Under the pieces are notes generated by a model. The model did not search any database, had not been told where the DNA came from, and worked only from the letters and a program-made list of their open reading frames with translations. DNA of 64,000 bases from Paenibacillus faecis (GTDB taxonomy: Bacteria; Bacillota; Bacilli; Paenibacillales; Paenibacillaceae): positions 124,001 to 188,000 of the forward strand of contig NZ_VSDO01000002.1 in the NCBI RefSeq assembly GCF_008084145.1, read 5' to 3'. A program made the position numbers and the translations under genes. Numbering within the stretch: position 1 is the stretch's first letter; each line of letters starts with the position of its first letter. Positions 25,357 through 34,334 of this stretch are shown here, piece after piece.

Positions 25357-26976
25357 ATGAACGAACAAGCCAAATGGCGCAAAAAAGAATACACCGATTG
25401 GTTAAGACGAAAGAAGCGGGACAACGGGCAGGCGTACTCCGAAAATACGGTGATATCTTATGTCTCCGCCCTGACGACGGCTCCGCCCAGATTAACGGGC
25501 CTCGAGCTGGAGACCGTCGATGTGTTCGAGATCGCCGATGCGGATCGGTTCCGGAGCATGCGAATGATGATGGAGCGGGCGGAGAATTTTGCCGAAGTCA
25601 ATAAAAAGGCGGGAAACCAGGCTTTTCAATATGGTCTTGCTTTATATGAAGCGTTTCTGCGGGAGCAGGAAAACGGGACTATCTCAGAAAACGGTGATCC
25701 AGCGATCGCGATAAAGTACTCGGGAGCGGAGCCGTTACTTGATAAAAATATCATCCTCTACGGTCCTCCGGGAACGGGGAAAACCTACCATACGGTTCTT
25801 TATTCGGTGGCGATGATCGAAAATAAGCCGCTGTCCGCCGTTCTGCAGGAATCGGAGTCGGACGGCTATCGGCAAATCAAGCAGAGGTACGAGGCCTACA
25901 AGGCTAAAGGGCAGATTGAGTTTACAACATTCCATCAATCCTACGGTTACGAGGAATTTATCGAAGGCATCAAACCGAAAATGCTGTCCCAAGAAGACGG
26001 CGGGTCCGCGGAAACCGGGGACGTGGCTTACGAAATTACCCCCGGCGTGTTTAAACGTTTTTGTGAAGCGGCTCAGGAGCCTATCGTCATGTCCAGCAAT
26101 GATTACGGAATCCGGAAAGATCCGACCGTATGGAAGGTATCCCTGGGCGGCTCCAAAGAGAACCCCGTCAAACGGGATTGCTTCGACCATGGAAGAATCC
26201 GCATCGGATGGGACTCTTACGGTGAAACGGTCAACGAAGAAACGGACTATAGCAGGCATGGCGGCAAGATGATTCTTGCCCGGTTTATGACGGAGATGCG
26301 GGCGGGGGATATCGTTCTGGTTCTGCACGACGAGGAGACGATCGATGCGATTGGCGTGGTTACCGGGGATTACGAATGGTTGGAGGAGATGGAGGATTAC
26401 AAGCGTTCCCGGAAGGTAAACTGGCTGGTCAAGGATGTCAGGGAGAACATAATGGAATTAAACGGAAACACGGTGATGACGCTGGGTTCCGTTTATCGCT
26501 TGAACCGGATTACGCTGGCTGATGTTATGGCGATTTTGCAGAAGCATAAGAAAGGGCAGCTTCCTTCCGTGATCCGGCAGAACACCGATAACTATGTCTT
26601 TATAATCGATGAGATTAACCGGGGAAATATTTCCAAAATTTTCGGCGAGTTGATTACCTTGATCGAGCCGACGAAAAGAATCGGGATGGCGGAGGAATTA
26701 AGGCTTAAACTCCCGTACTCGCAAAAAATTTTCGGAGTGCCCGGTAACGTCTACCTGCTGGCGACCATGAACACGGCGGATCGTTCGATCGCCCGCTTGG
26801 ATACGGCGCTGCGGCGGCGGTTCTCTTTTGCCGAAATGATGCCTGACCAGGGGTGTCTGGCCTCCGTAGTGATCGACGGAGAACGGCTGGACCTGAGCCG
26901 GATGCTGGATACGATGAACAGACGCATCGAGGCCTTATATGACCGGGAGCATATGATCGGACATGCGTACTTTTAG
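25357..26976 (+). CDS. mcrB: McrB-like GTPase/AAA+ restriction subunit, N-terminal part (frameshifted)
   Basis: Residues 1-105 form a helical N-terminal region (SENTVISYVSAL). The AAA+ motor follows with Walker A GPPGTGKT (136-143), Walker B VFIIDEINR (414-422) and the McrB hallmark MNTADRS (471-477). A ~160-residue domain (about 242-400) is inserted between the Walker motifs; RIRIGWDSYGE, MRAGDIVLVLHDEE and AIGVVTGDYEW mark it as an EVE/PUA-like fold, a class known to read modified bases. McrB moves DNA using GTP and recruits the McrC nuclease against methylated foreign DNA. The frame stops at TAG 26974 right after HAYF. One extra T in the TTTT run at 26971-26974 would join it to the next frame and give a full-length protein. 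Confidence 0.9.
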   Translation: MNEQAKWRKKEYTDWLRRKKRDNGQAYSENTVISYVSALTTAPPRLTGLELETVDVFEIADADRFRSMRMMMERAENFAEVNKKAGNQAFQYGLALYEAFLREQENGTISENGDPAIAIKYSGAEPLLDKNIILYGPPGTGKTYHTVLYSVAMIENKPLSAVLQESESDGYRQIKQRYEAYKAKGQIEFTTFHQSYGYEEFIEGIKPKMLSQEDGGSAETGDVAYEITPGVFKRFCEAAQEPIVMSSNDYGIRKDPTVWKVSLGGSKENPVKRDCFDHGRIRIGWDSYGETVNEETDYSRHGGKMILARFMTEMRAGDIVLVLHDEETIDAIGVVTGDYEWLEEMEDYKRSRKVNWLVKDVRENIMELNGNTVMTLGSVYRLNRITLADVMAILQKHKKGQLPSVIRQNTDNYVFIIDEINRGNISKIFGELITLIEPTKRIGMAEELRLKLPYSQKIFGVPGNVYLLATMNTADRSIARLDTALRRRFSFAEMMPDQGCLASVVIDGERLDLSRMLDTMNRRIEALYDREHMIGHAYF

Positions 26977-27272
26977 GCTTGAACAGCGACTCCACCTTGG
27001 AAAAACTGGGGCATTTGTTTGAGCATACGATCATTCCGCTGCTTCAGGAATACTTCTACGATGATTATGAGAAGATACGCCTGGTGCTGGGGGACAACAA
27101 CAAGCCGGTAACAGAACAGTTTATTCATGTGAGCCCCGTCAACATGGCCGAGCTGTTCGGCGATCTGAGTGAGACCGATCTGGAGGATAGCGTGACTTAC
27201 CGAATAAATCCCCATGCGTTTCGGCAAATCGGCGCTTACCGGAAAATTTACGGCTCCAGCGGTCAGGAATAG
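26973..27272 (+). pseudogene. mcrB: C-terminal part of McrB in shifted frame
   Basis: Read from 26973 this frame gives LGLNSDSTLEKLGHLFEHTI and continues IIPLLQEYFYDDYEK, the normal C-terminal end of McrB-type ATPases. It has no start signal of its own apart from a TTG at 26979. Both halves are otherwise intact, so the break is recent, a sequencing error in the T run, or a -1 frameshift/phase-variation site. If real, McrB lacks its last helical lid region. Confidence 0.85.
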
Positions 27273-27281
27273 GTTGTTCCC

Positions 27282-28619
27282 ATGAATGCGAGGGCGAATC
27301 TACCCCATAAGAATCGAAAGGGCGCCGACATTACGCTGAAGGAGTACGGAACCTTGTGCCGAAATCCGGCGGGAGCGGCTTATGGCTACCAATGCATAGA
27401 CGAGTCCGTATTTGACCGGCTTGAGCGTTTTATTTTGGAAAACCGGGCAGACGGGAAGGGGACCGAGGCTCTGGAGCTGATGACCGTGGCAAGCAGGAAA
27501 GGAATCGGTAAAATCATCAGCGCCAAAAACTACGTTGGTGTCATCGCCATGGCGGAGGGGACCCGGATCGAAATTTTGCCTAAGGTGTACACCGGAAATG
27601 TAGAAATTTCGATGCTGGAAACCAAGCGAATATTTCTTCACATGTTAAAAACGATCGGCGATATACCGGGCAAGGTGTTCCGCCATACGGATCTCGACGC
27701 AGGAAAGAACCACATTCTTGACTTGTTTATCCGGATGTTTATCGACGAGGCGGTAATCCTGGTGAAGCGCGGATTGAAATCGGATTACCGGGAGCATCGG
27801 GACAACGAAACGTTTTATAAAGGGAAGCTCCGATTCGCCGAGCATATCAAGCATAATGCCGCCCACAAGGAGCGCTTCTATATCGAATTCGATGAATTCA
27901 ACGTCGATCGGCCGGAAAACCGGCTGGTCAAAACCACGATCGAGTTGTTGAAGAAGATGAGCCGCAGCCCTGGAAATCGAAAGGATCTCCATATCCTATC
28001 GGCCGCCTTCGATCAGGTCGAGATATCCGAACAGCCGGAGAAGGACTGGGCGGGCATATCCCTGGATCGAACGACACAGGAATACCGGACGCTGCTGGAG
28101 TGGTGCCGCTTGTTCTTGTCCGGGCTGAGCTTTACGCCGTTTAAAGGCGAAAATAAAGCCTACGCTCTACTGTTTCCGATGGAAAAAATATATGAACGTT
28201 ACGTGGCCAAGCAGCTTAAAAAAAGACTTTCCCATCCCGATATCAGGGTCAAGACCCAGGACCGAACCCACCGTCTTTTTCAAACTCCGGCGAGGTTTCA
28301 ACTGAAACCGGACATCGTGGCGCAAGGGCCCGCCGGGGTCGCCGTGCTCGATACGAAGTGGAAAATCCTTTCCCAAGTCAAGGATTACGGCATTTCACAA
28401 GCGGATATGTATCAGGCCTATGCCTACGGAAAAAAATACGGAGCGGGCAGGGTCTATCTTTTGTATCCCGGAGTCCCGCGTGTCTCGGAGCTTGAGCCGC
28501 CTATCGTTTACGACAGCGGGGACGGTGTGGAGGTCAGGGTTGTGTTTTTGGATTTGGGTTTGCGTACGGACTGCGTGAGCGAGTTGGCTGAAGAGCTGCG
28601 GCACCTGGTTTTAACCTAA
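27282..28619 (+). CDS. mcrC: McrC nuclease subunit of type IV restriction system
   Basis: 445 residues. The N-terminal half binds McrB (IGKIISAKNYVGVIAMAEGT, then IEILPKVY). The C-terminal half is a PD-(D/E)xK nuclease with D344 in LKPDIVA and D357-T-K359 in VLDTKWK. The gene lies 9 bp after the McrB end, so the two are one operon. McrC cuts DNA once McrB has translocated to it. The ribosome binding site before ATG 27282 is weak (CAGGAAT, 13 bp away), consistent with translational coupling to mcrB. If so, a frameshift in mcrB could lower McrC output too. No modification methylase is present, as expected for type IV. Confidence 0.92.
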   Translation: MNARANLPHKNRKGADITLKEYGTLCRNPAGAAYGYQCIDESVFDRLERFILENRADGKGTEALELMTVASRKGIGKIISAKNYVGVIAMAEGTRIEILPKVYTGNVEISMLETKRIFLHMLKTIGDIPGKVFRHTDLDAGKNHILDLFIRMFIDEAVILVKRGLKSDYREHRDNETFYKGKLRFAEHIKHNAAHKERFYIEFDEFNVDRPENRLVKTTIELLKKMSRSPGNRKDLHILSAAFDQVEISEQPEKDWAGISLDRTTQEYRTLLEWCRLFLSGLSFTPFKGENKAYALLFPMEKIYERYVAKQLKKRLSHPDIRVKTQDRTHRLFQTPARFQLKPDIVAQGPAGVAVLDTKWKILSQVKDYGISQADMYQAYAYGKKYGAGRVYLLYPGVPRVSELEPPIVYDSGDGVEVRVVFLDLGLRTDCVSELAEELRHLVLT

Positions 28620-28662
28620 CGGAAAGTAAAGTTGGTTCATGAAAAGAATAGAAATATATGGG

Positions 28663-28695
28663 AATCCGGTTCTGCATTCAGCAACCGGATTTTCT
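28663..28695 (+). terminator. Rho-independent terminator
   Basis: AATCCGGTT pairs with AACCGGATT, with an inner TGC/GCA extension, then TTCTT. It ends the mcrBC operon. Confidence 0.8.
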
Positions 28696-28760
28696 TGATT
28701 CCCAGCCCGATAGCGGCGCCGTTTCGCGATTTGGCTTCGGATCGGGGCCTTCCCTCAATC

Positions 28761-28789
28761 TTGACTAACCTCAAAGGACGTGGTATTTT
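28761..28789 (+). promoter_or_regulatory. Promoter of the membrane AraC regulator gene
   Basis: TTGACT and TATTTT are separated by exactly 17 bp, about 110 bp before the gene start. It is a sigma-A-type match with a moderate -10. Confidence 0.5.
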
Positions 28790-28897
28790 AGCTTAACTAA
28801 AAGCTCCTGCTTGATAGGCTGACCCATGTCGGCCACTGATCGGCGCGCATTATAGCCTCTTCCATGAATCAAGACGAATCATAAGGGAGTGAAGCTG

Positions 28898-31138
28898 TTG
28901 TCTCGCACTTGGTATCGTCGTCTCCTCTTATCTTACTTTCCTATTTTCCTGATTACCGTAACGATTTTGATTTTTATCGCCTTTCTGTTCGTGAATGAAA
29001 TCTCCCGCGCGGAGACCAAGAAGGCGGACCGGATCACAAACAACTATCTCGTTGAAAGCCTGCAGCGGACTCTAAAGGAAATTGAGATGGGCGTTTTGAA
29101 AGAAGTGGAAAGCAACCCCGGCTACAAGGAATACTTCAACAGAGAGGTCGGCGATACCGCTTCGATGTATGCGGTTGCAGCCAGCCTTCGCAAGCTGTCC
29201 GACAATCCCGATTTTATTAAGTCGATCTATCTGTACCGCCAAGCGGATCGGAGCATTCTTACCCAGAATGGACTGAACGATTTGCAGACCTTCGCGGATA
29301 AGGCGTGGGTGGAAAAGGTTTTGTCCGAGCGGCAGGAGCAGGGCTGGATGCCGGTCCGGGAATACAAGGACATGTTTGACAAGACGCCCGTTCGCGTTAT
29401 TTCCATGTACAAGCGGATGCCGCTTCCTTTCGGTTCTCAGGGCATTCTTTTTATCAATGTCAAACTGAGCGGGATCGAACGGATCGTGGACGAAATGGTG
29501 GACGGTCAGATTTCCTTTGTGGAAATCCGGGACCGGCAGGGCAACACGATTTACAACGCGCATGCAAAAGGTGAAAGCCGGGGGGAAGGCAAAGTCCTCA
29601 ACACGATCCATTCGGAGACATTGGACTGGACATTTGTAAGCGGTATCAAGGATGGCAATCTGTTCGGCTGGGTATCCGTGATCTCGTACATCTGGGTCAT
29701 TCTCGGGCTGATTACGGTAACGGGCGCGGTCGTTTACATCATCTATATTACCCGGAGAAATTACAAGCCGATTCAAGTGATGATGAACCGCATCGAATCG
29801 CTGCAGATCCGCAATGCTGAAAGCGGATTCATCCGGGACGAAATGAAGCTGATCGAGAACACCCTGGAGAATCTGATCAACCATACGCTGGATTATGAAA
29901 AGCAGCACAAGGAAAATCTGCTCCTGCAGCGGAGCCGGTTGTTCATGGATATTCTTCAGGGAGGACGGATGGACGGCATTCTTCAAAGAATGGAGGAGCT
30001 CGGTCCGCTCTCCGGGATTCCCGAGAAGGCAAAATTTTCGGTGGTGATCGCGGAGATTAACCGGTATGACGCCGTTTTCCAGAACACCTATTCGAAAAGG
30101 GACCAGAACACTTTAAAATTCGCGCTCATGAATGTGTATCAGGATCTCGCGCGAAACGCGGAGCTGCAAGGCTGGGCGGAATGGGTAACCACGAACCGGG
30201 CGGCCATTATTTTTCTGGCGACCGCCAGCGATGCCGAGATGCGGGAGAAGATGCGGATCGTCGCCGACGACTGCCGGCAGTGGGTGGAGAAGCATTTGCG
30301 CATCTCCCTGAGCTTCGGCATTGGCTCGATGGCCGACGGCCCGGAAGAGATACGGGATTCGTACAGAGCGGCGGAGGCCGCGCTTCAGCACAAGCTTCTT
30401 ATGGGCGAAAGCATCATTATGACGGGCGGGGAGAGCGCCCGGACCGATCTGATCGAGACGTACAAGTATATGCAGATGATCGCCGACTTTGTGCGGGAAT
30501 TTCGGATGTCCAGCGGGAATTGGCGGCTTCGGCTTGAGGAGATTTTCGACTCCTTCCAGTCCGATTTTATGAAGGATGACGATATCCGCTCGTTGATTCA
30601 GGCGCTCCTGCAGATGCTCGGCAGGGAAGTGGCCGTAATGTCGGATGAACTGCAGCGGGAATTCGCCGGGGAGAAAGCCGCGAAGCGCCAGCAGGCACTG
30701 AAGGAAGCCGAGTCCATCGGCGAATTGAAGGCGCTGCTGTTCGGGGATCTCACGGATGTGTTCCGGACCTATGTATCGGTCAGCGAAACCAAAAGCTACC
30801 GTGCGCTGGTGTGCGAAATGAAACAATACATTGAGGAGAATTTTACGAATCCCGATTTGTCGCTCAAACATCTCAGCGATCGTTTCCAAGTCTCCGGAAA
30901 ATACGCCAGCTATTTGTTCAAAACGGAATTCGATATGAAATTCGTCGATTTTCTGATGGAACTGCGCATGAAAGAAGCGGAAAAGCTGTTGTTGGCAACG
31001 GAAGATCCGCTGCAGGAAATCGCCCGGAAGGTGGGCTATGCCAATTCGATCACCTTCGGGAGAGTGTTCAAACGAATTGTGGGCATGACCCCGGGCGATT
31101 ACCGCAGGGTAAAGCGGTTTACGCTGACCCGGGAATGA
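28898..31138 (+). CDS. Membrane-bound AraC family regulator, YtdP-like
   Basis: A TTG start at 28898 fits GGGAG 8 bp upstream (746 residues); a GTG at 28889 overlaps that site and is less likely. Two membrane helices (about 10-32 and 260-286) bracket an extracellular Cache-like sensor. A cytoplasmic coiled, GGDEF-like diverged linker follows, and the last ~95 residues are an AraC helix-turn-helix ending MTPGDYRRVKRF. This one-component layout matches Bacillus YtdP, which sits beside rhamnogalacturonan uptake genes. It faces the large uptake/catabolic operon starting at 31716 and is its likely activator, sensing the substrate or binding protein outside the cell. Confidence 0.9.
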   Translation: MSRTWYRRLLLSYFPIFLITVTILIFIAFLFVNEISRAETKKADRITNNYLVESLQRTLKEIEMGVLKEVESNPGYKEYFNREVGDTASMYAVAASLRKLSDNPDFIKSIYLYRQADRSILTQNGLNDLQTFADKAWVEKVLSERQEQGWMPVREYKDMFDKTPVRVISMYKRMPLPFGSQGILFINVKLSGIERIVDEMVDGQISFVEIRDRQGNTIYNAHAKGESRGEGKVLNTIHSETLDWTFVSGIKDGNLFGWVSVISYIWVILGLITVTGAVVYIIYITRRNYKPIQVMMNRIESLQIRNAESGFIRDEMKLIENTLENLINHTLDYEKQHKENLLLQRSRLFMDILQGGRMDGILQRMEELGPLSGIPEKAKFSVVIAEINRYDAVFQNTYSKRDQNTLKFALMNVYQDLARNAELQGWAEWVTTNRAAIIFLATASDAEMREKMRIVADDCRQWVEKHLRISLSFGIGSMADGPEEIRDSYRAAEAALQHKLLMGESIIMTGGESARTDLIETYKYMQMIADFVREFRMSSGNWRLRLEEIFDSFQSDFMKDDDIRSLIQALLQMLGREVAVMSDELQREFAGEKAAKRQQALKEAESIGELKALLFGDLTDVFRTYVSVSETKSYRALVCEMKQYIEENFTNPDLSLKHLSDRFQVSGKYASYLFKTEFDMKFVDFLMELRMKEAEKLLLATEDPLQEIARKVGYANSITFGRVFKRIVGMTPGDYRRVKRFTLTRE

Positions 31139-31300
31139 GACCGATCATTTTAACGTGCAGGCAGGCTTTGAAGAGAGAACATCCGGCGAAATTCCAACAG
31201 CAGCTGCCGCCGATCATGCCCGTGGGCGAATAAGCTCAAAATGATCAGCACCATGCCAGGTTTGATGCAAGTTTCCGCACTGCCGCCAGGCGGTGCCGGA

Positions 31301-31366
31301 GAAAAACCCGCAGTATGCCGGTAAGATACCTGCCCGAGAAGGGAGGCGGCACACTGCGGGTTTTTC
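31301..31366 (+). terminator. Rho-independent terminator with long stem
   Basis: A 20-bp stem (31301-31320 with 31347-31366; one A-C mismatch, or G-T when read on the minus strand) with a 26-base loop, ending GGGTTTTTCTG. The flanks carry A-run and T-run, so it may work in both directions. It lies 160 bp after the AraC regulator. Confidence 0.8.
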
Positions 31367-31470
31367 TGTTCATGATTCTGCTTTTCGTTTCGGCCGGGAA
31401 TCCCCCGTTGATCGGTTTATCGCGAAAACAGTTTATGGAATTCGGTTAACGAGGCGCTGGCGGCGATTTT

Positions 31471-31484
31471 TGAAAACGGTTTAG
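31471..31484 (+). promoter_or_regulatory. Possible cre site
   Basis: TGAAAACGGTTTAG matches 12 of 14 positions of TGWAARCGNTWNCW. It lies about 70 bp upstream of the candidate -35 of the inositol/uronide operon. Confidence 0.35.
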
Positions 31485-31554
31485 CTTCGGAAAAAGGTCA
31501 GCCGCAATCCGAAAGGAAGAAAAATCGCCGATTTTCCCGTCCGAAACTGGTTTA

Positions 31555-31584
31555 TTGTCACCGGAACTTTCGGTGTGACATACT
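31555..31584 (+). promoter_or_regulatory. Promoter and dyad operator of the large catabolic operon
   Basis: TTGTCA (31555-31560) and CATACT (31579-31584) with an 18-bp spacer form a promoter-like pair. TGTCACCG and CGGTGTGACA make a dyad with a 2-base bulge across the same stretch (31556-31580), so a bound regulator would cover the promoter. It lies about 130 bp before the binding-protein gene. Confidence 0.5.
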
Positions 31585-31715
31585 AGGGCCATCCCAAGGA
31601 AGCGGTAAGGGTGCCGGGCGATTCAGCGTGATACAACACCGCTTAAGCATCATAAGTAGCCTACCGGGAACGAAGGGGACACACTTTACAAAGCACTTGC
31701 AAAGGAGATGGGATT

Positions 31716-33314
31716 ATGGCAGTAAAGGCAAGAAAAGGGGTACTTTCAAGGGCGCTGGCATTAGCGATGGCCACGGCGATGACGGTCTCCCTGCTAGCGG
31801 GCTGTTCCTCCAAATCCGCCGAAGGAGAAGCGTCTTCAAAGAATGGCGCGGCGGAGTCAGGCAAGAGAGTTACTTTGAAAGTGGAAGTGTTCGATCGGGG
31901 GAATTCGCCCGCGCCTCACACGATTACCAACAATTATCTGACTCAATTCGTGCAAAAGGAATTCGGCGATCCGAACAACATCGACGTGCAGTTCGTCCCA
32001 ATTCAACGATCGGAGGAAGTCACCAAGCTGAACGTTCTGATGGCCAGCGCGTCCGATGTGCCGGACATCGTATTCGTCTATGATTCCAGCGTATTTTACC
32101 GGTATGCCCAGCAGGGCGGGTTGACGGAGGTCGGTCCTTTGCTCGATGAGCACGGTCCGAATCTGAAGAAATTCCTCGGCGAGGAAACCCTGCAATACGG
32201 CAAACTGGACGGCAAGATGTACGCGATTCCGGGCAAGCGGGCCATCACCGGGCGTTATGCTTCCTATATACGTCAGGATTGGCTCGACGCCCTGAACCTG
32301 CCGGCTCCGCAAACGACGGAGGAATTGTACAATACTTTGAAAGCGTTTAAGGAGAAGGACCCCGGCAAAGTGGGCGGCAAAGTCATCCCGATGGGTATGG
32401 CGCTGGCTCCCGCCCAGTACGAACCGTTGATCTACTCCTTCATCAAGCCGGTGAAGGGCGATTTGACTTACCCGCAGCGGTATGAGATGCCTTTTCACGA
32501 AGGCTTTAAGGATGCCATGAAATTTATGAACAAACTGTACAACGAAGGGTTGATCAGCAAGGATTTCAGTCTGGATGAAGACAAGAGCCAGCTGGTCAAG
32601 GATATCCAAAACGGCAATGTGGGCTTTTTCTCCGACGATGTGGACCGTATCTTCTATGACGATGGAATTCTTGACAATCTGCTGAAAAATGTAAGCGGTA
32701 GCAAACTCGCCGCGATCGACGCCTATACCAATGCGGAAGGTAAACACGCCAAATCCCGCTATGCTTCCAACGGCCTCTACATCATGATTCCGAAAAGCAG
32801 CAAGCGCGCCGTAGAAGCGATTAAATATCTCGATTGGATGGCGTCCGGAGACAACCTGGTTCATATGTACAGCGGGGTGGAAGGCGAAAACTATGAACTG
32901 GTTGACGGCATCCCGGTCATGAAGCCCGATGCGCCTCAGGAAGCGGTGGACCGGATTTACAACGGCGGCGACATGGCGATTATCTCCAACGGGAAAAACT
33001 TCGGCGATGTGAAGACCAACGAAAAAGCCTGGATTTTCGGCTTCCCGGAACGCAACCAGGAGATGCTGCGGCAATCGATCGATATCGCCAACCAGGACAC
33101 GATCGGCCCGATCGCTTTCGGCAAACCGATTGAAGCGGAAGCCAAGTACGGCACCGCCCTGCTCGATAAATTGAACGTGATTATCGTAAAAAGCACGATG
33201 TGCAAACCGGAGGAATTCGAGCAGGTCTATGAGCAGGAAATGAAAGACTTCATGGCCAAAGGCGGTGCCGAACTGCAAAAAGAGCTTGAGGAGGCGCTCA
33301 AAGAGCTGAAATAG
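31716..33314 (+). CDS. Extracellular sugar-binding lipoprotein of ABC transporter
   Basis: 532 residues with a lipoprotein signal (lipobox LAGC, Cys30) and a Ser/Glu/Gly linker. The family-1-type solute-binding fold is of the LipO/YtcQ kind (VTKLNVLMASASDVPDIVF). It starts after AAAGGAG and is the first gene of a run of eleven plus-strand genes. It would capture a poly- or oligosaccharide fragment; GH105 and inositol genes in the same operon suggest a uronic-acid- or inositol-containing ligand. Confidence 0.93.
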   Translation: MAVKARKGVLSRALALAMATAMTVSLLAGCSSKSAEGEASSKNGAAESGKRVTLKVEVFDRGNSPAPHTITNNYLTQFVQKEFGDPNNIDVQFVPIQRSEEVTKLNVLMASASDVPDIVFVYDSSVFYRYAQQGGLTEVGPLLDEHGPNLKKFLGEETLQYGKLDGKMYAIPGKRAITGRYASYIRQDWLDALNLPAPQTTEELYNTLKAFKEKDPGKVGGKVIPMGMALAPAQYEPLIYSFIKPVKGDLTYPQRYEMPFHEGFKDAMKFMNKLYNEGLISKDFSLDEDKSQLVKDIQNGNVGFFSDDVDRIFYDDGILDNLLKNVSGSKLAAIDAYTNAEGKHAKSRYASNGLYIMIPKSSKRAVEAIKYLDWMASGDNLVHMYSGVEGENYELVDGIPVMKPDAPQEAVDRIYNGGDMAIISNGKNFGDVKTNEKAWIFGFPERNQEMLRQSIDIANQDTIGPIAFGKPIEAEAKYGTALLDKLNVIIVKSTMCKPEEFEQVYEQEMKDFMAKGGAELQKELEEALKELK

Positions 33315-33403
33315 CCGGAAGCTGGAAATGACGAATGTCGGGGCGTAAAGACTCATGTCATGCCTTTGCGCCCTTCCTTTTTTCCGGACAGGAGGGGACC
33401 AAG

Positions 33404-34306
33404 TTGAAAGGATCAGCTTATATCAAGCGATATTGGCAGCTGTACGCGCTGCTGTTGCTGCCGATCGTTTATTTTCTGATATTCCGCTACGGGCCGATGT
33501 ACGGCGTTCAAATCGCTTTTAAAGATTTTAATTTGTTTCAGGGGATCGCGGGCAGCGAATGGATCGGCTTTGACGCCTTCCGCCAGGTCTTCGCCATGCC
33601 GGATTTTTACGTGACCTTGCGAAACACGTTCATGCTGAATTTTCTCGATCTGATCGTATCTTTTCCGGCGCCGATCCTCCTGGCAATCATGCTGTTTGAA
33701 ATGAGATCGGTCTGGTTCAAAAAAATCTCGCAGACCATTCTGTACATCCCCCATTTTATTTCCTGGGTCATCATCGGGGGGATTGTTTACCAACTGTTCG
33801 GCAACCAATCCGGCATGATCAATAACCTGTTGATGAACATGGGGCTTGATCCGATCCCTTTTCTTACCGAAAAAAATCCCTGGCTGCTCACCTATTTGTT
33901 CACGGGCGTCTGGCAAAGCGCAGGCTGGGGGACCATTCTGTACCTGGCCGCCCTCACCGGCGTCAACAAGGAGCTGTTTGAAGCGGCGGAAGTCGATGGA
34001 GCCGGGAGGTTGAAGCGGATCTGGCATATCACCCTGCCCTCGATCAAGCCGACCATCGTGACGCTGTTGATTCTCAACCTGGGCAAAATGATCAGCATCG
34101 GCTTCGATCGTCCCTATATTATCGGCAACGTGGCGGTCCGGGAATATTCCGACGTACTTAGCACCTTCGTTTACCGGGTGGGCCTCGAATCGGGGCAATA
34201 TACGCTGGCTACCGTAGTCGGTTTGTTCCAGGCGGTTGTAGGGCTCGTCTTTATTTTAGGCTCCAACTACATTTCCAAAAAGCTGACCGGAGACGGCATC
34301 ATGTAG
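33404..34306 (+). CDS. ABC sugar transporter permease, LplB type
   Basis: A TTG start at 33404 is chosen because GGAGGGG lies 6 bp upstream; an in-frame ATG at 33335 has no site. The product is 300 residues with six membrane segments, the family opening LPIVYFLIFRYGPMYGVQI, and the EAA loop FEAAEVDGAGRLKRIWHITL. It pairs with the YtcP-type permease that follows. The ATPase is probably encoded elsewhere (MsmX type). Confidence 0.92.
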   Translation: MKGSAYIKRYWQLYALLLLPIVYFLIFRYGPMYGVQIAFKDFNLFQGIAGSEWIGFDAFRQVFAMPDFYVTLRNTFMLNFLDLIVSFPAPILLAIMLFEMRSVWFKKISQTILYIPHFISWVIIGGIVYQLFGNQSGMINNLLMNMGLDPIPFLTEKNPWLLTYLFTGVWQSAGWGTILYLAALTGVNKELFEAAEVDGAGRLKRIWHITLPSIKPTIVTLLILNLGKMISIGFDRPYIIGNVAVREYSDVLSTFVYRVGLESGQYTLATVVGLFQAVVGLVFILGSNYISKKLTGDGIM

Positions 34307-34334
34307 AACCTGTTAGGGAAAGGAGTTGATTTTC

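Noticed and set aside
25357-28619. A complete restriction-modification system
   Set aside because: No methyltransferase or specificity gene is present; McrBC alone is type IV.
28700-28725. ATAGCGGCGCCGTTTCGCG as another family A/B module
   Set aside because: Only a short partial match, without paired modules around it.
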